Source: Chryseobacterium culicis
Lineage (GTDB): Bacteria > Bacteroidota > Bacteroidia > Flavobacteriales > Weeksellaceae
Assembly: GCF_900108365.1 (NCBI RefSeq)
Contig: NZ_FNWQ01000002.1
Location: 186,001-250,000 of the forward strand
Direction: 5' to 3'
DNA: 64,000 nucleotides
The notes beneath the pieces were generated by a model that saw only the letters and a program-made list of their open reading frames with translations, was not told where the DNA came from and made no database searches. The position numbers and the translations under genes are program-made. Of the stretch, positions 49,837 to 58,850 are shown one piece after another (position 1 is the stretch's first letter; the number at the start of each line of letters is the position of its first letter).

Positions 49837-52752
49837 ATGAATGTAAGAATAACAAGAAGCGTAGGAGTGGTTGCCGTCCTCTATTTTACGGCCAACTTCA
49901 GTGCCCAGACCACCAAGGCGAAGGACACCATTGCTAAAGAAAACAAAATAGATGAAGTGGTAGTCATCGGTTACGGTACTCAGAAAAAGAGTAATGTGAC
50001 AGGAGCTATTGCAAGTATTAAAGCCAGCGACATAGAGAATGCTCCTACGGCGGGCAGACCGGAACAGATACTTCAAGGAAGGGCAGCCGGAATTTCGGTC
50101 GTATCAAATTCTGGTCAGCCAGGAACTGCCGCTACAGTTCGTGTTCGTGGTATTACCAGTTTTGGGGCCGGAAGTAATGATCCTTTATGGGTAGTAGATG
50201 GAATTGTAGTGGATAATATAGGGTGGTTAAACCAATCTGATGTTGAAAACATTGAAGTCTTGAAAGATGGTGCTTCTGCGGCTATTTATGGTGTCTCTGC
50301 AGCAAAAGGAGTTATTTTAATCACGACTAAGAAAGGTACCAAAGGAAAACTGGGACTGTCTTATAATGGTTTTTTCGGCGTTGGAACAGTTTCTAAAAAG
50401 CTGGATCTGCTAAATGGTTCACAATACGCAACTATTATGAATGAGGCATACCTCAATGACGGTTTGAAACCGGTGCTAGGAGATCCCTCTTCATATGGAA
50501 CAGGAACAGACTGGCAAAAACAGATCTTCAACAGCGCACAGCGTCAATCTCATGAATTCAGTATTAATGGAGGAAACGACAAATCTACCTTTTATTCATC
50601 CTTTGGCTATTACGATCAGCAAGGTATTGTTTTAAGGGATATTTCAAACTATAAGAGAGTCAATGCCAGATTAAATTCAACACATAAAGTATTTGACTTT
50701 TTGACAATAGGGCAAACATTCGCATATACCCATACAAGATCTCAGGGTGTTACAGATAATGGAGAATTTGGAGGACCTTTAAGTTCTGCAATAAATCTGG
50801 ATCCACTAACACCTGTTATTGTAACTAATGGAATTAATAACGAACCCAATTTCAGTGACTATGTTAATAATCCAAACTATGTAAGAGATCCTAATGGAAA
50901 TCCATATGGAATTTCTCAATATGTTAGTAAGGAAATGAGCAATCCGCTGGCTTTCAGACAAACTAAACTAGGAGGATATAAGTGGTCTGATGATATTATT
51001 GCCAATGTATTTGCTGAGCTCAAACTGAATAAGCACATCACTTTTAAGTCAAGTGCAAATGGAAAACTTTCCTATTGGGGCGAGCAGGTATTTACGCCCA
51101 CCAATTATTTGAGTACTGCTAATAAAAATGATATCAATAATTTATTCAGACAGACCGATAAAAAGTTTGAATGGAGTACTGAAAATACATTAACCTATCA
51201 AAATAAGTTTGGATTACATAGTTTAAATGTTCTATTAGGACAGGGCTATTATGAGTATAATATCTCTTCAGGACAAAATATAAGATTTACAAATCTTCCT
51301 GTCAATAATTGGGAAGATGCGTCTTTCAATTTTGATATTGCTCAGGAAAATAAAACAGGTAATGCCTGGGACGGAAAACAGACCCACAAAGCTTCTTATT
51401 TTGCAAGAGTAGTTTATGATTATGATAATAAATACCTTTTCACAGGGACTATCCGTAGAGATGGGTCTTCAAAATTCGGAGGTAATAACCACTGGGGGAA
51501 TTTCCCGGCAATGTCACTAGGGTGGAATGTTTCTAACGAAAATTTTTGGCCGGAAAATAAAGTAATTACCAGTTTTAAATTGAGAGGAGGATACGGAGTA
51601 CTGGGTAATGATGCGATAGATGATTTCCAGTTTGCTAACTTCCTGGTTGCCGGAAGCAACTATACATTTGGAGATAATATAATCCGGGTTGGTTATGCAC
51701 CAAGTACCCTTGAAAACCCTAACTTAAAATGGGAAAGAACTTCACAGCTTAATATTGCAACAGACATTAAGATTTTCAGAAATTTTGATCTTAGTGTTGA
51801 TGTCTACAGAAAAAAGAGTACGGATATCTTAAGAAGAGTTGAGCTTCCAGGCTATTTAGGTTTAATCAATAACCCATTTAGAAATATTGGCGATATGAAC
51901 AATGATGGGGTTGAGGTAAGCTTAGGATATAAAAAGAACTGGGGAGACTTCGGATTTTCTGCAAATGGTAATTTTGCCTATTTGAAAAATGAAATTACAA
52001 GACTTGAAGATAACAGACCTTATGTAAACTTTGCCAGTTTCCAAACCTTAGGAACTGTTTCCAGACTACAGGTTGGAGAATCATATGGTTCTTTCTATGG
52101 ATATAAAAATCTTGGAGTATTTCAAAACCAGGCTGAAATTGATGCCTACAAAAATGCTAATGGAGCCTTAATTCAGCCTAATGCAAAACCTGGCGATTTT
52201 AAAAGACTTGATGCAAACGGAGATGGTGTGATTGATGAGAAGGATTTCGTAAATCTAGGTAATTCTGTACCGAAATATACATTCGGTTTAACTATCAATA
52301 TGAATTATAAAAATCTGGATCTGATGATTTTTGCTCAAGGACAGGCCGGAAATAAAATTTTCCAGGGGCTGAGAAGGCTTGATATTCAGGAGGCTAACTA
52401 CCAGACCGCAATTTTAGATCGCTGGACAGGAGAAGGAACATCCAATACCATTGCAAGAGTTACCAGAAACGATGATAACCAGAACTATACAAGAATGTCA
52501 GACTACTATCTTCAAAAGGGAGACTATCTACGCTTAAAATTAGTTCAGGTAGGATATACATTATCTAAAGATGCTGCAAAAACCATTGGAGCTTCAAAAA
52601 TAAGATTTTATGTGACGGCAGAAAATCTGGTGACTTTTACAAAATATACAGGCTATGATCCTGAAATTGCGGGTACTGATACCTATGGTATAGACAGAGC
52701 TTTCTATCCACAGGCGAGAACCTTCCTTTTCGGAGCTAATGTTCAATTTTAA
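49837..52752 (+). CDS. SusC/RagA-type TonB-dependent outer-membrane transporter
   Basis: It imports oligosaccharides with its SusD partner, using TonB energy. The 971-residue protein has a signal peptide (ANFSAQ), then goes straight to the TonB-box region DEVVVIGYGTQKK and the plug domain (NAPTAGRPEQILQGRAAGI, VRVRGITSFG), then a 22-stranded barrel ending FLFGANVQF. The carboxypeptidase-D-like N-terminal extension of most SusC proteins is missing, which explains the modest length. It is the first gene of the locus; SusD starts 10 nt later. Confidence 0.95.
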   Translation: MNVRITRSVGVVAVLYFTANFSAQTTKAKDTIAKENKIDEVVVIGYGTQKKSNVTGAIASIKASDIENAPTAGRPEQILQGRAAGISVVSNSGQPGTAATVRVRGITSFGAGSNDPLWVVDGIVVDNIGWLNQSDVENIEVLKDGASAAIYGVSAAKGVILITTKKGTKGKLGLSYNGFFGVGTVSKKLDLLNGSQYATIMNEAYLNDGLKPVLGDPSSYGTGTDWQKQIFNSAQRQSHEFSINGGNDKSTFYSSFGYYDQQGIVLRDISNYKRVNARLNSTHKVFDFLTIGQTFAYTHTRSQGVTDNGEFGGPLSSAINLDPLTPVIVTNGINNEPNFSDYVNNPNYVRDPNGNPYGISQYVSKEMSNPLAFRQTKLGGYKWSDDIIANVFAELKLNKHITFKSSANGKLSYWGEQVFTPTNYLSTANKNDINNLFRQTDKKFEWSTENTLTYQNKFGLHSLNVLLGQGYYEYNISSGQNIRFTNLPVNNWEDASFNFDIAQENKTGNAWDGKQTHKASYFARVVYDYDNKYLFTGTIRRDGSSKFGGNNHWGNFPAMSLGWNVSNENFWPENKVITSFKLRGGYGVLGNDAIDDFQFANFLVAGSNYTFGDNIIRVGYAPSTLENPNLKWERTSQLNIATDIKIFRNFDLSVDVYRKKSTDILRRVELPGYLGLINNPFRNIGDMNNDGVEVSLGYKKNWGDFGFSANGNFAYLKNEITRLEDNRPYVNFASFQTLGTVSRLQVGESYGSFYGYKNLGVFQNQAEIDAYKNANGALIQPNAKPGDFKRLDANGDGVIDEKDFVNLGNSVPKYTFGLTINMNYKNLDLMIFAQGQAGNKIFQGLRRLDIQEANYQTAILDRWTGEGTSNTIARVTRNDDNQNYTRMSDYYLQKGDYLRLKLVQVGYTLSKDAAKTIGASKIRFYVTAENLVTFTKYTGYDPEIAGTDTYGIDRAFYPQARTFLFGANVQF

Positions 52753-52762
52753 CGACAAAAAA

Positions 52763-54301
52763 ATGAAAAATAGAAGATTAATTTATAAAAGTATATCTGT
52801 TTTATTGTTAACAGGTATAAGTTTTGGAGCAGTATCCTGTGATAAAGGAAACCTTGAAGATGTAAAAAATACGGGTACCTTTGATTCAGGCAACTATTTT
52901 AAAAATGAAGAACAGGCATTTAGTGGTCTTGTAGCGACCTATGATATGCTGAGAAAATATTCCGGAGGATTTGAAAATATGGTAACCTTCTTCAACGGAG
53001 CTTCTGATGATTTCTACTCAGGAGGGGGAAACTCTTCAGACGGTGCAGGAATTCAGGGGTTTTCCAATTATTCAATTAACCCTATTATTATGCCTGCAAG
53101 TTATTGGAAAGATTATTATCAGGGAATTGCTAAGGCTAATCTTTTATTGGATAGAATTCCTAGTGCCAATATGAATGATCAGACAAGAAAAAGATTTATC
53201 GCAGAAGCTAAAGTCTTGAGATCATTATATTATTTTGAACTATTAAGAATGTTCAGAAATATTCCTATGATCTTGAAACCTGTATTGGCTACCGATGATT
53301 TTTATAATATTCCTCAGGAAGATCCTGCAAAGGTATATGCGCAGATAGAAGCTGATATCGTTTCAGCTTTACCGGATCTTATGATGGTTCCTTCCGGAGC
53401 AAGTGAAAAAGGAAGAATAACGCAGGGGACAGCCCACGCTATTTTGGGTAAAATCTATCTGTATGATAAAAAGAATACTGAAGCAGCTGCCCAGTTCGAA
53501 ATGGTGAATGGCACGCCAGGACAAACAAGCCAGTATGGATACAAATTAGTCAGCAATTTTGCAGACTTATGGAAAGTTGATAACAAATTTACAACAGAAG
53601 CAGTGCTTGAGGTAATGCATACCAACGTAAGTAATGCAGACTGGCCGTTTTGGGGTTCAGGAAAAGACGAAGGAAATTCCGTTAATGTAATGTTAGGGAT
53701 TAAATCTTATGGACGTGTTGCCAACGTGCCTAATAATGATGCACCTGATCTTTATGCAAGTTGGGGATTTAACCCGGTTACAGATGATTTATTTAATTTT
53801 ATGCAGGGAGATCCCCGTTTGGATGCTACTATATTTAATGGTAAAAAATTTAAAGATGAGGGAAAGATTACTTATTCGCCCGGGTATAAAGACACCGGAT
53901 ATTTCTTAAATAAATACCTGCCTAGAAATGCTGATAAATCTAATCTTCCAGGGCCAACAGAGCTTAATTTCCGTCAGAATTATATTGCCATAAGATTAGC
54001 AGATACTTATTTGATGGAAGCAGAAGCCTTAGGAGGAGCAGGAGCAAGAGCCCAGGCTTTATTAGATGCAGTAAGAGCAAGGGTAGGATTAGCATCCGTT
54101 CCTGTTTCTTTACAGGCCATTAAAGATGAAAGAAGAAGGGAGCTTGCAGGAGAAGGACACCGATGGTTTGATCTTGTAAGATGGGGTGATGCTCCAGCAA
54201 AATTGGGAGCAAGAGGATTCAAAACAGGTAAGAATGAAATTCTGCCGATTCCATTCAATGAATTAACAAATACTGTTTTAAAGCAAAATCCTGGATACTA
54301 A
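52763..54301 (+). CDS. SusD/RagB-type surface glycan-binding lipoprotein
   Basis: It is the lid of the SusC transporter. 512 residues from ATG 52763 (MKNRRLIYKS); the earlier start at 52739 would overlap SusC. The lipobox is GAVSC (Cys26), followed by the TPR-like helices YDMLRKYSGGFENM and AEAKVLRSLYYFELLRMFRNIPM and a SusD core with ADTYLMEAEAL and the motif LAGEGHRWFDLVRWG at about residue 465. The sugar-binding residues cannot be assigned from sequence. It is 3 nt before the first GH30 gene. Confidence 0.95.
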   Translation: MKNRRLIYKSISVLLLTGISFGAVSCDKGNLEDVKNTGTFDSGNYFKNEEQAFSGLVATYDMLRKYSGGFENMVTFFNGASDDFYSGGGNSSDGAGIQGFSNYSINPIIMPASYWKDYYQGIAKANLLLDRIPSANMNDQTRKRFIAEAKVLRSLYYFELLRMFRNIPMILKPVLATDDFYNIPQEDPAKVYAQIEADIVSALPDLMMVPSGASEKGRITQGTAHAILGKIYLYDKKNTEAAAQFEMVNGTPGQTSQYGYKLVSNFADLWKVDNKFTTEAVLEVMHTNVSNADWPFWGSGKDEGNSVNVMLGIKSYGRVANVPNNDAPDLYASWGFNPVTDDLFNFMQGDPRLDATIFNGKKFKDEGKITYSPGYKDTGYFLNKYLPRNADKSNLPGPTELNFRQNYIAIRLADTYLMEAEALGGAGARAQALLDAVRARVGLASVPVSLQAIKDERRRELAGEGHRWFDLVRWGDAPAKLGARGFKTGKNEILPIPFNELTNTVLKQNPGY

Positions 54302-54304
54302 AAT

Positions 54305-55729
54305 ATGAAGTTTCACAACTTATATAGTTTCTTTAGAGGTGCCGCACTACTTAGTGGTGTGGCACTTTTTCCTTTATCATGCACATCAGTTGCTTCACAT
54401 AAAGGAAACGAAGTACAGTACTGGCTTACAAAAGGCGATGAAAGTGTAAAGCTGCAGCAGCAGACTTCCGTTAAATTTGTAAATAATGCCAACAGCTTTC
54501 AGAATATTGAAATTGATGATGCTCAAAAGTTTCAATATATTGATGGCTTTGGATATACATTAACAGGAGGAAGTGTTGAGGTCATCAACCGGCTGTCGCC
54601 TTCCAAAAGAAAAGCACTGCTTAACGAACTTTTCGGTAATGATAAAAATTCAATCTCTATCAGTTATTTAAGAGTAAGCATAGGGGCTTCCGATCTTGAT
54701 GGCGAAGTTTTCTCTTATGATGATCTTCCTGAAGGCCAGACTGATGCTTCCCTTTCAAAATTCAGTCTCGCAAAAGATAAAGCGTTAATAGCAATGCTGA
54801 AAGAGATTTTAGCAATCAATCCAAAAATTAAAATCATCGCAGCGCCATGGTCCGCTCCGGTTTGGATGAAAGATAACGGAAAATCTAAAGGAGGAAGTCT
54901 GAAACCTGAATTTTACGGAACGTACGCCCAATATTTCGTGAAATATATTCAGGGAATGAAGAACGAAGGAATTACCATTGATGCGGTAACTCCTCAAAAT
55001 GAACCTCTGCATCCGGGAAACAATCCGAGTCTGTATATGCCGTCCGGGCAGCAGGGAGATTTTATTAAAAATCACCTTGGTCCGGTTTTTAAAGCCAACG
55101 GAATAAAGACTAAAATTGTTGTATACGATCACAACTGCAACAAACCTGAATATGCCATCGACATCTTAAAAGATTCAGATGCCAACAAATATATAGACGG
55201 ATCTGCTTTTCATTTGTATGAAGGTGATATCTCTGCATTAAGTACTGTACATGATGCTTTTCCGGACAAGAATTTATACTTTACTGAACAATGGACCGGC
55301 TCAAAAGGTACTTTCGCAGAAGACCTGAACTGGCATACGAAAAATATCATTATCGGTTCCATGAGAAACTGGAGCAGGATCGCTTTAGAATGGAACCTTG
55401 CCAATGACCCGGAATTTGGTCCGCATACAGCTGGTGGATGTACAGAGTGTAAAGGTGCCATTACTGTTTCCGATAGGGAAAACTTTACCAGAAATGTGGG
55501 CTACTATATTATTGCACACGCTTCAAAATTTATTCCTGCAGGGTCACAGCGTATTGCCTCCACACAAACAGATAAGCTTTCTACGGCGGCGTTTAAGACT
55601 CAGTTTGGGAAAATAGTTCTAATTGTTCAGAACAACAATAAAGAAGATGAAAATTTTAATATTAAATTTGCCGGCAAAACCGCTGCTGTAACAATTTCGG
55701 GACGTTCTACGGCAACTTATATTTTTTAA
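54305..55729 (+). CDS. GH30 family lipoprotein, beta-1,6-glucanase-like
   Basis: 474 residues with a lipobox (PLSC, Cys26), so it is on the outer-membrane surface. The GH30 barrel has DGFGYTLTGGS, APWSAPVWMK, the acid/base Glu233 in TPQNEPLH and the nucleophile Glu328 in YFTEQW, then a C-terminal beta side domain. GH30 covers beta-1,6-glucanase, glucosylceramidase and beta-glucosidase; beta-1,6-glucanase fits the locus. A second GH30 lies at 58851, which lacks a lipobox, so the two act in different places. Confidence 0.9.
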   Translation: MKFHNLYSFFRGAALLSGVALFPLSCTSVASHKGNEVQYWLTKGDESVKLQQQTSVKFVNNANSFQNIEIDDAQKFQYIDGFGYTLTGGSVEVINRLSPSKRKALLNELFGNDKNSISISYLRVSIGASDLDGEVFSYDDLPEGQTDASLSKFSLAKDKALIAMLKEILAINPKIKIIAAPWSAPVWMKDNGKSKGGSLKPEFYGTYAQYFVKYIQGMKNEGITIDAVTPQNEPLHPGNNPSLYMPSGQQGDFIKNHLGPVFKANGIKTKIVVYDHNCNKPEYAIDILKDSDANKYIDGSAFHLYEGDISALSTVHDAFPDKNLYFTEQWTGSKGTFAEDLNWHTKNIIIGSMRNWSRIALEWNLANDPEFGPHTAGGCTECKGAITVSDRENFTRNVGYYIIAHASKFIPAGSQRIASTQTDKLSTAAFKTQFGKIVLIVQNNNKEDENFNIKFAGKTAAVTISGRSTATYIF

Positions 55730-55738
55730 TTTGATACT

Positions 55739-57961
55739 ATGAAAAGAGTTTATTTCTTACTTGCATTTTCCGCATTTGGACTGAATGCTTACGGACAAAA
55801 GACAATTGATCAGAAAGTTGCCGAATTGCTGTCTAAAATGACTCTGGAAGAGAAAGTAGGGCAAATGGTTCAATATAGCGGATTTGAATACGCCACAGGA
55901 CCGCAGCACTCTAATTCAGCGGCAGTTTTAGACGAAATTAAAAAAGGAAAAGTTGGTTCTATGCTGAATGTGGCTGGCTCCGAAGAAACAAGAGCTTTTC
56001 AGAAGCTGGCCATGCAGTCAAGACTGAAAATTCCTCTATTGTTTGGACAGGATGTAATCCACGGGTATCGTACCACATTTCCCGTGAATCTGGGACAGGC
56101 AGCAAGCTGGGATCTTGAAATGATTGAAAAATCTGAAAGAATAGCTGCTACGGAAGCCGCCGCGTACGGCATTCACTGGACGTTCGCTCCAATGGTGGAT
56201 ATTGCCAGAGATCCGAGATGGGGAAGAGTAATGGAAGGTTCCGGAGAAGATACTTATCTGGGAACAAAAATCGGACTGGCAAGAATCAAAGGATTTCAGG
56301 GAAGAGGTTTAGGAAGTCTTGATGCAGTAATGGCCTGTGCCAAACACTTTGCGGCATATGGAGCAGCAGTGGGCGGAAGAGATTACAATTCCGTGGATAT
56401 GAGTCTAAGACAGCTGAATGAAACCTATCTTCCCCCATTCAAAGCTGCAGCAGAAGCTGGAGTAGCTACTTTTATGAATTCTTTTAATGACATTAACGGC
56501 GTTCCCGCAACTGCGAACCAATATATTCAAAGGAAACTATTAAAAGGAAAATGGAATTACAAAGGCTTTGTGGTTTCAGACTGGGGCAGTATCGGGGAAA
56601 TGATTCCTCATGGTTATGCCAAAGATGCCAATGAAGCCGCAGAAAGGGCCGTACAGGGGGGAAGTGATATGGACATGGAAAGCCGTGTCTATATGGCGGA
56701 ACTTCCAAAGCTGGTTAAAGAAGGAAAAGTAAACCCTAAACTGATTGATGATGCGGCAGGAAGAATTTTAACCAGGAAATTCGAAATGGGGCTTTTTGAT
56801 GATCCTTACAGGTTCAGCAATGAGAAAAGGCAGAAAGAACAGACCGATAATCAGGAAAACAGAAAATTCGGAAGAGCTTTCGGTTCAAAAAGTATTGTTC
56901 TTCTTAAAAATCAGGGAAATATTCTTCCTCTTTCAAAAACGGTGAAAACCGTTGCTCTGATCGGGCCTTTCGGTAAAGAAACAGTGGCTAATCACGGTTT
57001 CTGGTCTATTGCGTTCAAAGACGACAATCAAAGAATCGTTTCACAATTTGACGGAATCAAAAATCAGCTGGATAAAAACTCCACTTTATTATATGCCAAA
57101 GGCTGCAATGTAGATGATCAGGATAAAAGCCAGTTTGCCGAAGCTGTAGAAACCGCAAAAAAAGCGGATGTTGTTATCATGACACTGGGAGAAGGCCATG
57201 CGATGAGCGGAGAAGCAAAAAGCAGAAGTAATATCGGATTTACAGGCGTTCAGGAAGATCTACTGAAAGAAGTTGCCAAGACGGGTAAGCCTATCATTCT
57301 GATGATCAATGCCGGAAGACCTTTAATTTTCAACTGGGCTTCGGACCATATTCCTGCAATAATGTACACATGGTGGCTGGGAACAGAAGCCGGAAATTCT
57401 ATTGCAGACGTTCTTTTCGGTACCGTAAATCCGGGAGGTAAACTTCCAATGAGCTTTCCGAGAACAGAAGGTCAGATTCCTGTCTACTACAATCATTATA
57501 ATACAGGAAGACCCGCAAAAAATAATTCAGACAGAAATTATGTTTCAGCCTATATAGATCTTGATAATGATCCGAAATATCCGTTTGGTTATGGCTTAAG
57601 CTATACAGATTTTAAATATTCTGATATGGTTTTAAGCGCGGCAAGCCTTACTGGAAATCAAACCCTTAATGTTAGTATTACTGTTTCGAATACCGGAAAA
57701 TATGATGGGGAAGAAGTGGTACAGCTTTACATCAGAGACCTTTTTGGAAAAGTTGTACGACCTGTAAAAGAACTGAAAGGTTTCCAGAAAATATTCATTA
57801 AAAAAGGAGAAAGTAAAAAAGTAGACTTTAAGCTTACTCCGGAAGATCTGAAATTCTTTGATGAGGATTTGAATTTTGACTGGGAAAGCGGAGAATTCGA
57901 CATTATGGTCGGAACCAATTCCCAAAATGTTCAGACCAAAAGAATTAACTGGACAAAATAA
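55739..57961 (+). CDS. bglX: GH3 beta-glucosidase
   Basis: It removes terminal glucose from beta-gluco-oligosaccharides. 740 residues with a signal peptide (NAYGQ) and no lipobox, so periplasmic. The catalytic barrel is about 25-350 with KHFAAYGA and the nucleophile Asp281 in FVVSDWG. The alpha/beta sandwich follows (about 385-600; GEGHAMSGEAKSR carries the acid/base region), then a fibronectin-like domain (about 650-738; EEVVQLYIRD). The layout and length match E. coli BglX. It lies 9 nt after the GH30 gene; a repeat remnant follows its stop codon. Confidence 0.95.
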   Translation: MKRVYFLLAFSAFGLNAYGQKTIDQKVAELLSKMTLEEKVGQMVQYSGFEYATGPQHSNSAAVLDEIKKGKVGSMLNVAGSEETRAFQKLAMQSRLKIPLLFGQDVIHGYRTTFPVNLGQAASWDLEMIEKSERIAATEAAAYGIHWTFAPMVDIARDPRWGRVMEGSGEDTYLGTKIGLARIKGFQGRGLGSLDAVMACAKHFAAYGAAVGGRDYNSVDMSLRQLNETYLPPFKAAAEAGVATFMNSFNDINGVPATANQYIQRKLLKGKWNYKGFVVSDWGSIGEMIPHGYAKDANEAAERAVQGGSDMDMESRVYMAELPKLVKEGKVNPKLIDDAAGRILTRKFEMGLFDDPYRFSNEKRQKEQTDNQENRKFGRAFGSKSIVLLKNQGNILPLSKTVKTVALIGPFGKETVANHGFWSIAFKDDNQRIVSQFDGIKNQLDKNSTLLYAKGCNVDDQDKSQFAEAVETAKKADVVIMTLGEGHAMSGEAKSRSNIGFTGVQEDLLKEVAKTGKPIILMINAGRPLIFNWASDHIPAIMYTWWLGTEAGNSIADVLFGTVNPGGKLPMSFPRTEGQIPVYYNHYNTGRPAKNNSDRNYVSAYIDLDNDPKYPFGYGLSYTDFKYSDMVLSAASLTGNQTLNVSITVSNTGKYDGEEVVQLYIRDLFGKVVRPVKELKGFQKIFIKKGESKKVDFKLTPEDLKFFDEDLNFDWESGEFDIMVGTNSQNVQTKRINWTK

Positions 57962-57997
57962 ATTCAATAGCAATGGGCTTTAGCCAAAACTTTAATA
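57961..57997 (+). repeat. Degenerate copy of the GGGCTTTAGCC repeat inside the glucan locus
   Basis: AATTCAATAGCAATGGGCTTTAGCC starts at the last base of the bglX stop codon and matches the start of the 29561 repeat unit with two differences. The hairpin arm on the right has decayed. Confidence 0.6.
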
Positions 57998-58000
57998 GAC

Positions 58001-58810
58001 ATGAAAATCAAATTCAGGAATATCATCACGATAAGTGCAGCAGGAATTTTCTTATTTTCTGTACTTAACTGTGCCTCAAACAAACCGGATTCTGGCAGAA
58101 CTTTGATTTGGAACGATGAATTTAATGGAAAAGGACTTCCGGATTCACTCAAATGGAATTATGATACTGGAGGAAGCGGCTTTGGAAATGAAGAAGCTCA
58201 GTTTTATACCAAAAACAGGCTTGAAAATGCCAGAATGGAAAAAGGGAATCTCATCATTGAAGCCAGAAAAGAAAACTGGGAAGGAAGTAAATATACCTCT
58301 GCCAGACTGTTAACCAAAGGAAAATTTTCTTTTCAGTACGGAACCATTGAAGTAAGGGCAAAACTTCCCAAGGGCCGCGGAACCTGGCCTGCCATATGGA
58401 TGATGAGCGAAAATATGAAGAAATGGCCGGATGATGGCGAACTGGATATTATGGAACATGTTGGGTTCAACCAGGGATATATCCATGCTTCTGTTCATAC
58501 CAAAAAATACAATCATATTCAGGGTACCCAGAAAACGGATACCCTGTTTGTAAAAGATGCAAGCGAAAAATTCCATGTCTACAAAGCTGACTGGACGCCG
58601 GAAAAGATAGACGTTTATATAGATAACCAAAAATTTTTCACCTATCTGAATAAAGAAAAAAATAATGAAGCATGGCCTTTTGACAGACCTTACTTTATTC
58701 TTTTAAATCTTGCCATAGGAGGTTTTTGGGGCGGAAAAGAAGGTATTGATGATACAGTTTTTCCACAGAAATATTACATAGATTATGTAAGAGTCTATAA
58801 AAATAAATAA
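58001..58810 (+). CDS. GH16 endo-beta-glucanase lipoprotein (laminarinase-like)
   Basis: It cuts internal beta-1,3 or mixed beta-1,3-1,4 bonds. 269 residues with a lipobox (VLNC, Cys24). The beta-jelly-roll has LIWNDEFNG at the start, GTWPAIWMM and the active site GELDIMEHVG with Glu147, Asp149 and Glu152. The extra Met in ExDxxE (the beta-bulge) is typical of laminarinase-type GH16. As a surface lipoprotein it would make the first cut in the polymer. The downstream gene is 40 nt on. Confidence 0.93.
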   Translation: MKIKFRNIITISAAGIFLFSVLNCASNKPDSGRTLIWNDEFNGKGLPDSLKWNYDTGGSGFGNEEAQFYTKNRLENARMEKGNLIIEARKENWEGSKYTSARLLTKGKFSFQYGTIEVRAKLPKGRGTWPAIWMMSENMKKWPDDGELDIMEHVGFNQGYIHASVHTKKYNHIQGTQKTDTLFVKDASEKFHVYKADWTPEKIDVYIDNQKFFTYLNKEKNNEAWPFDRPYFILLNLAIGGFWGGKEGIDDTVFPQKYYIDYVRVYKNK

Positions 58811-58850
58811 TGAAAAGGGGACAACAGGTCCAAAAAACAGAAAAAAAATC

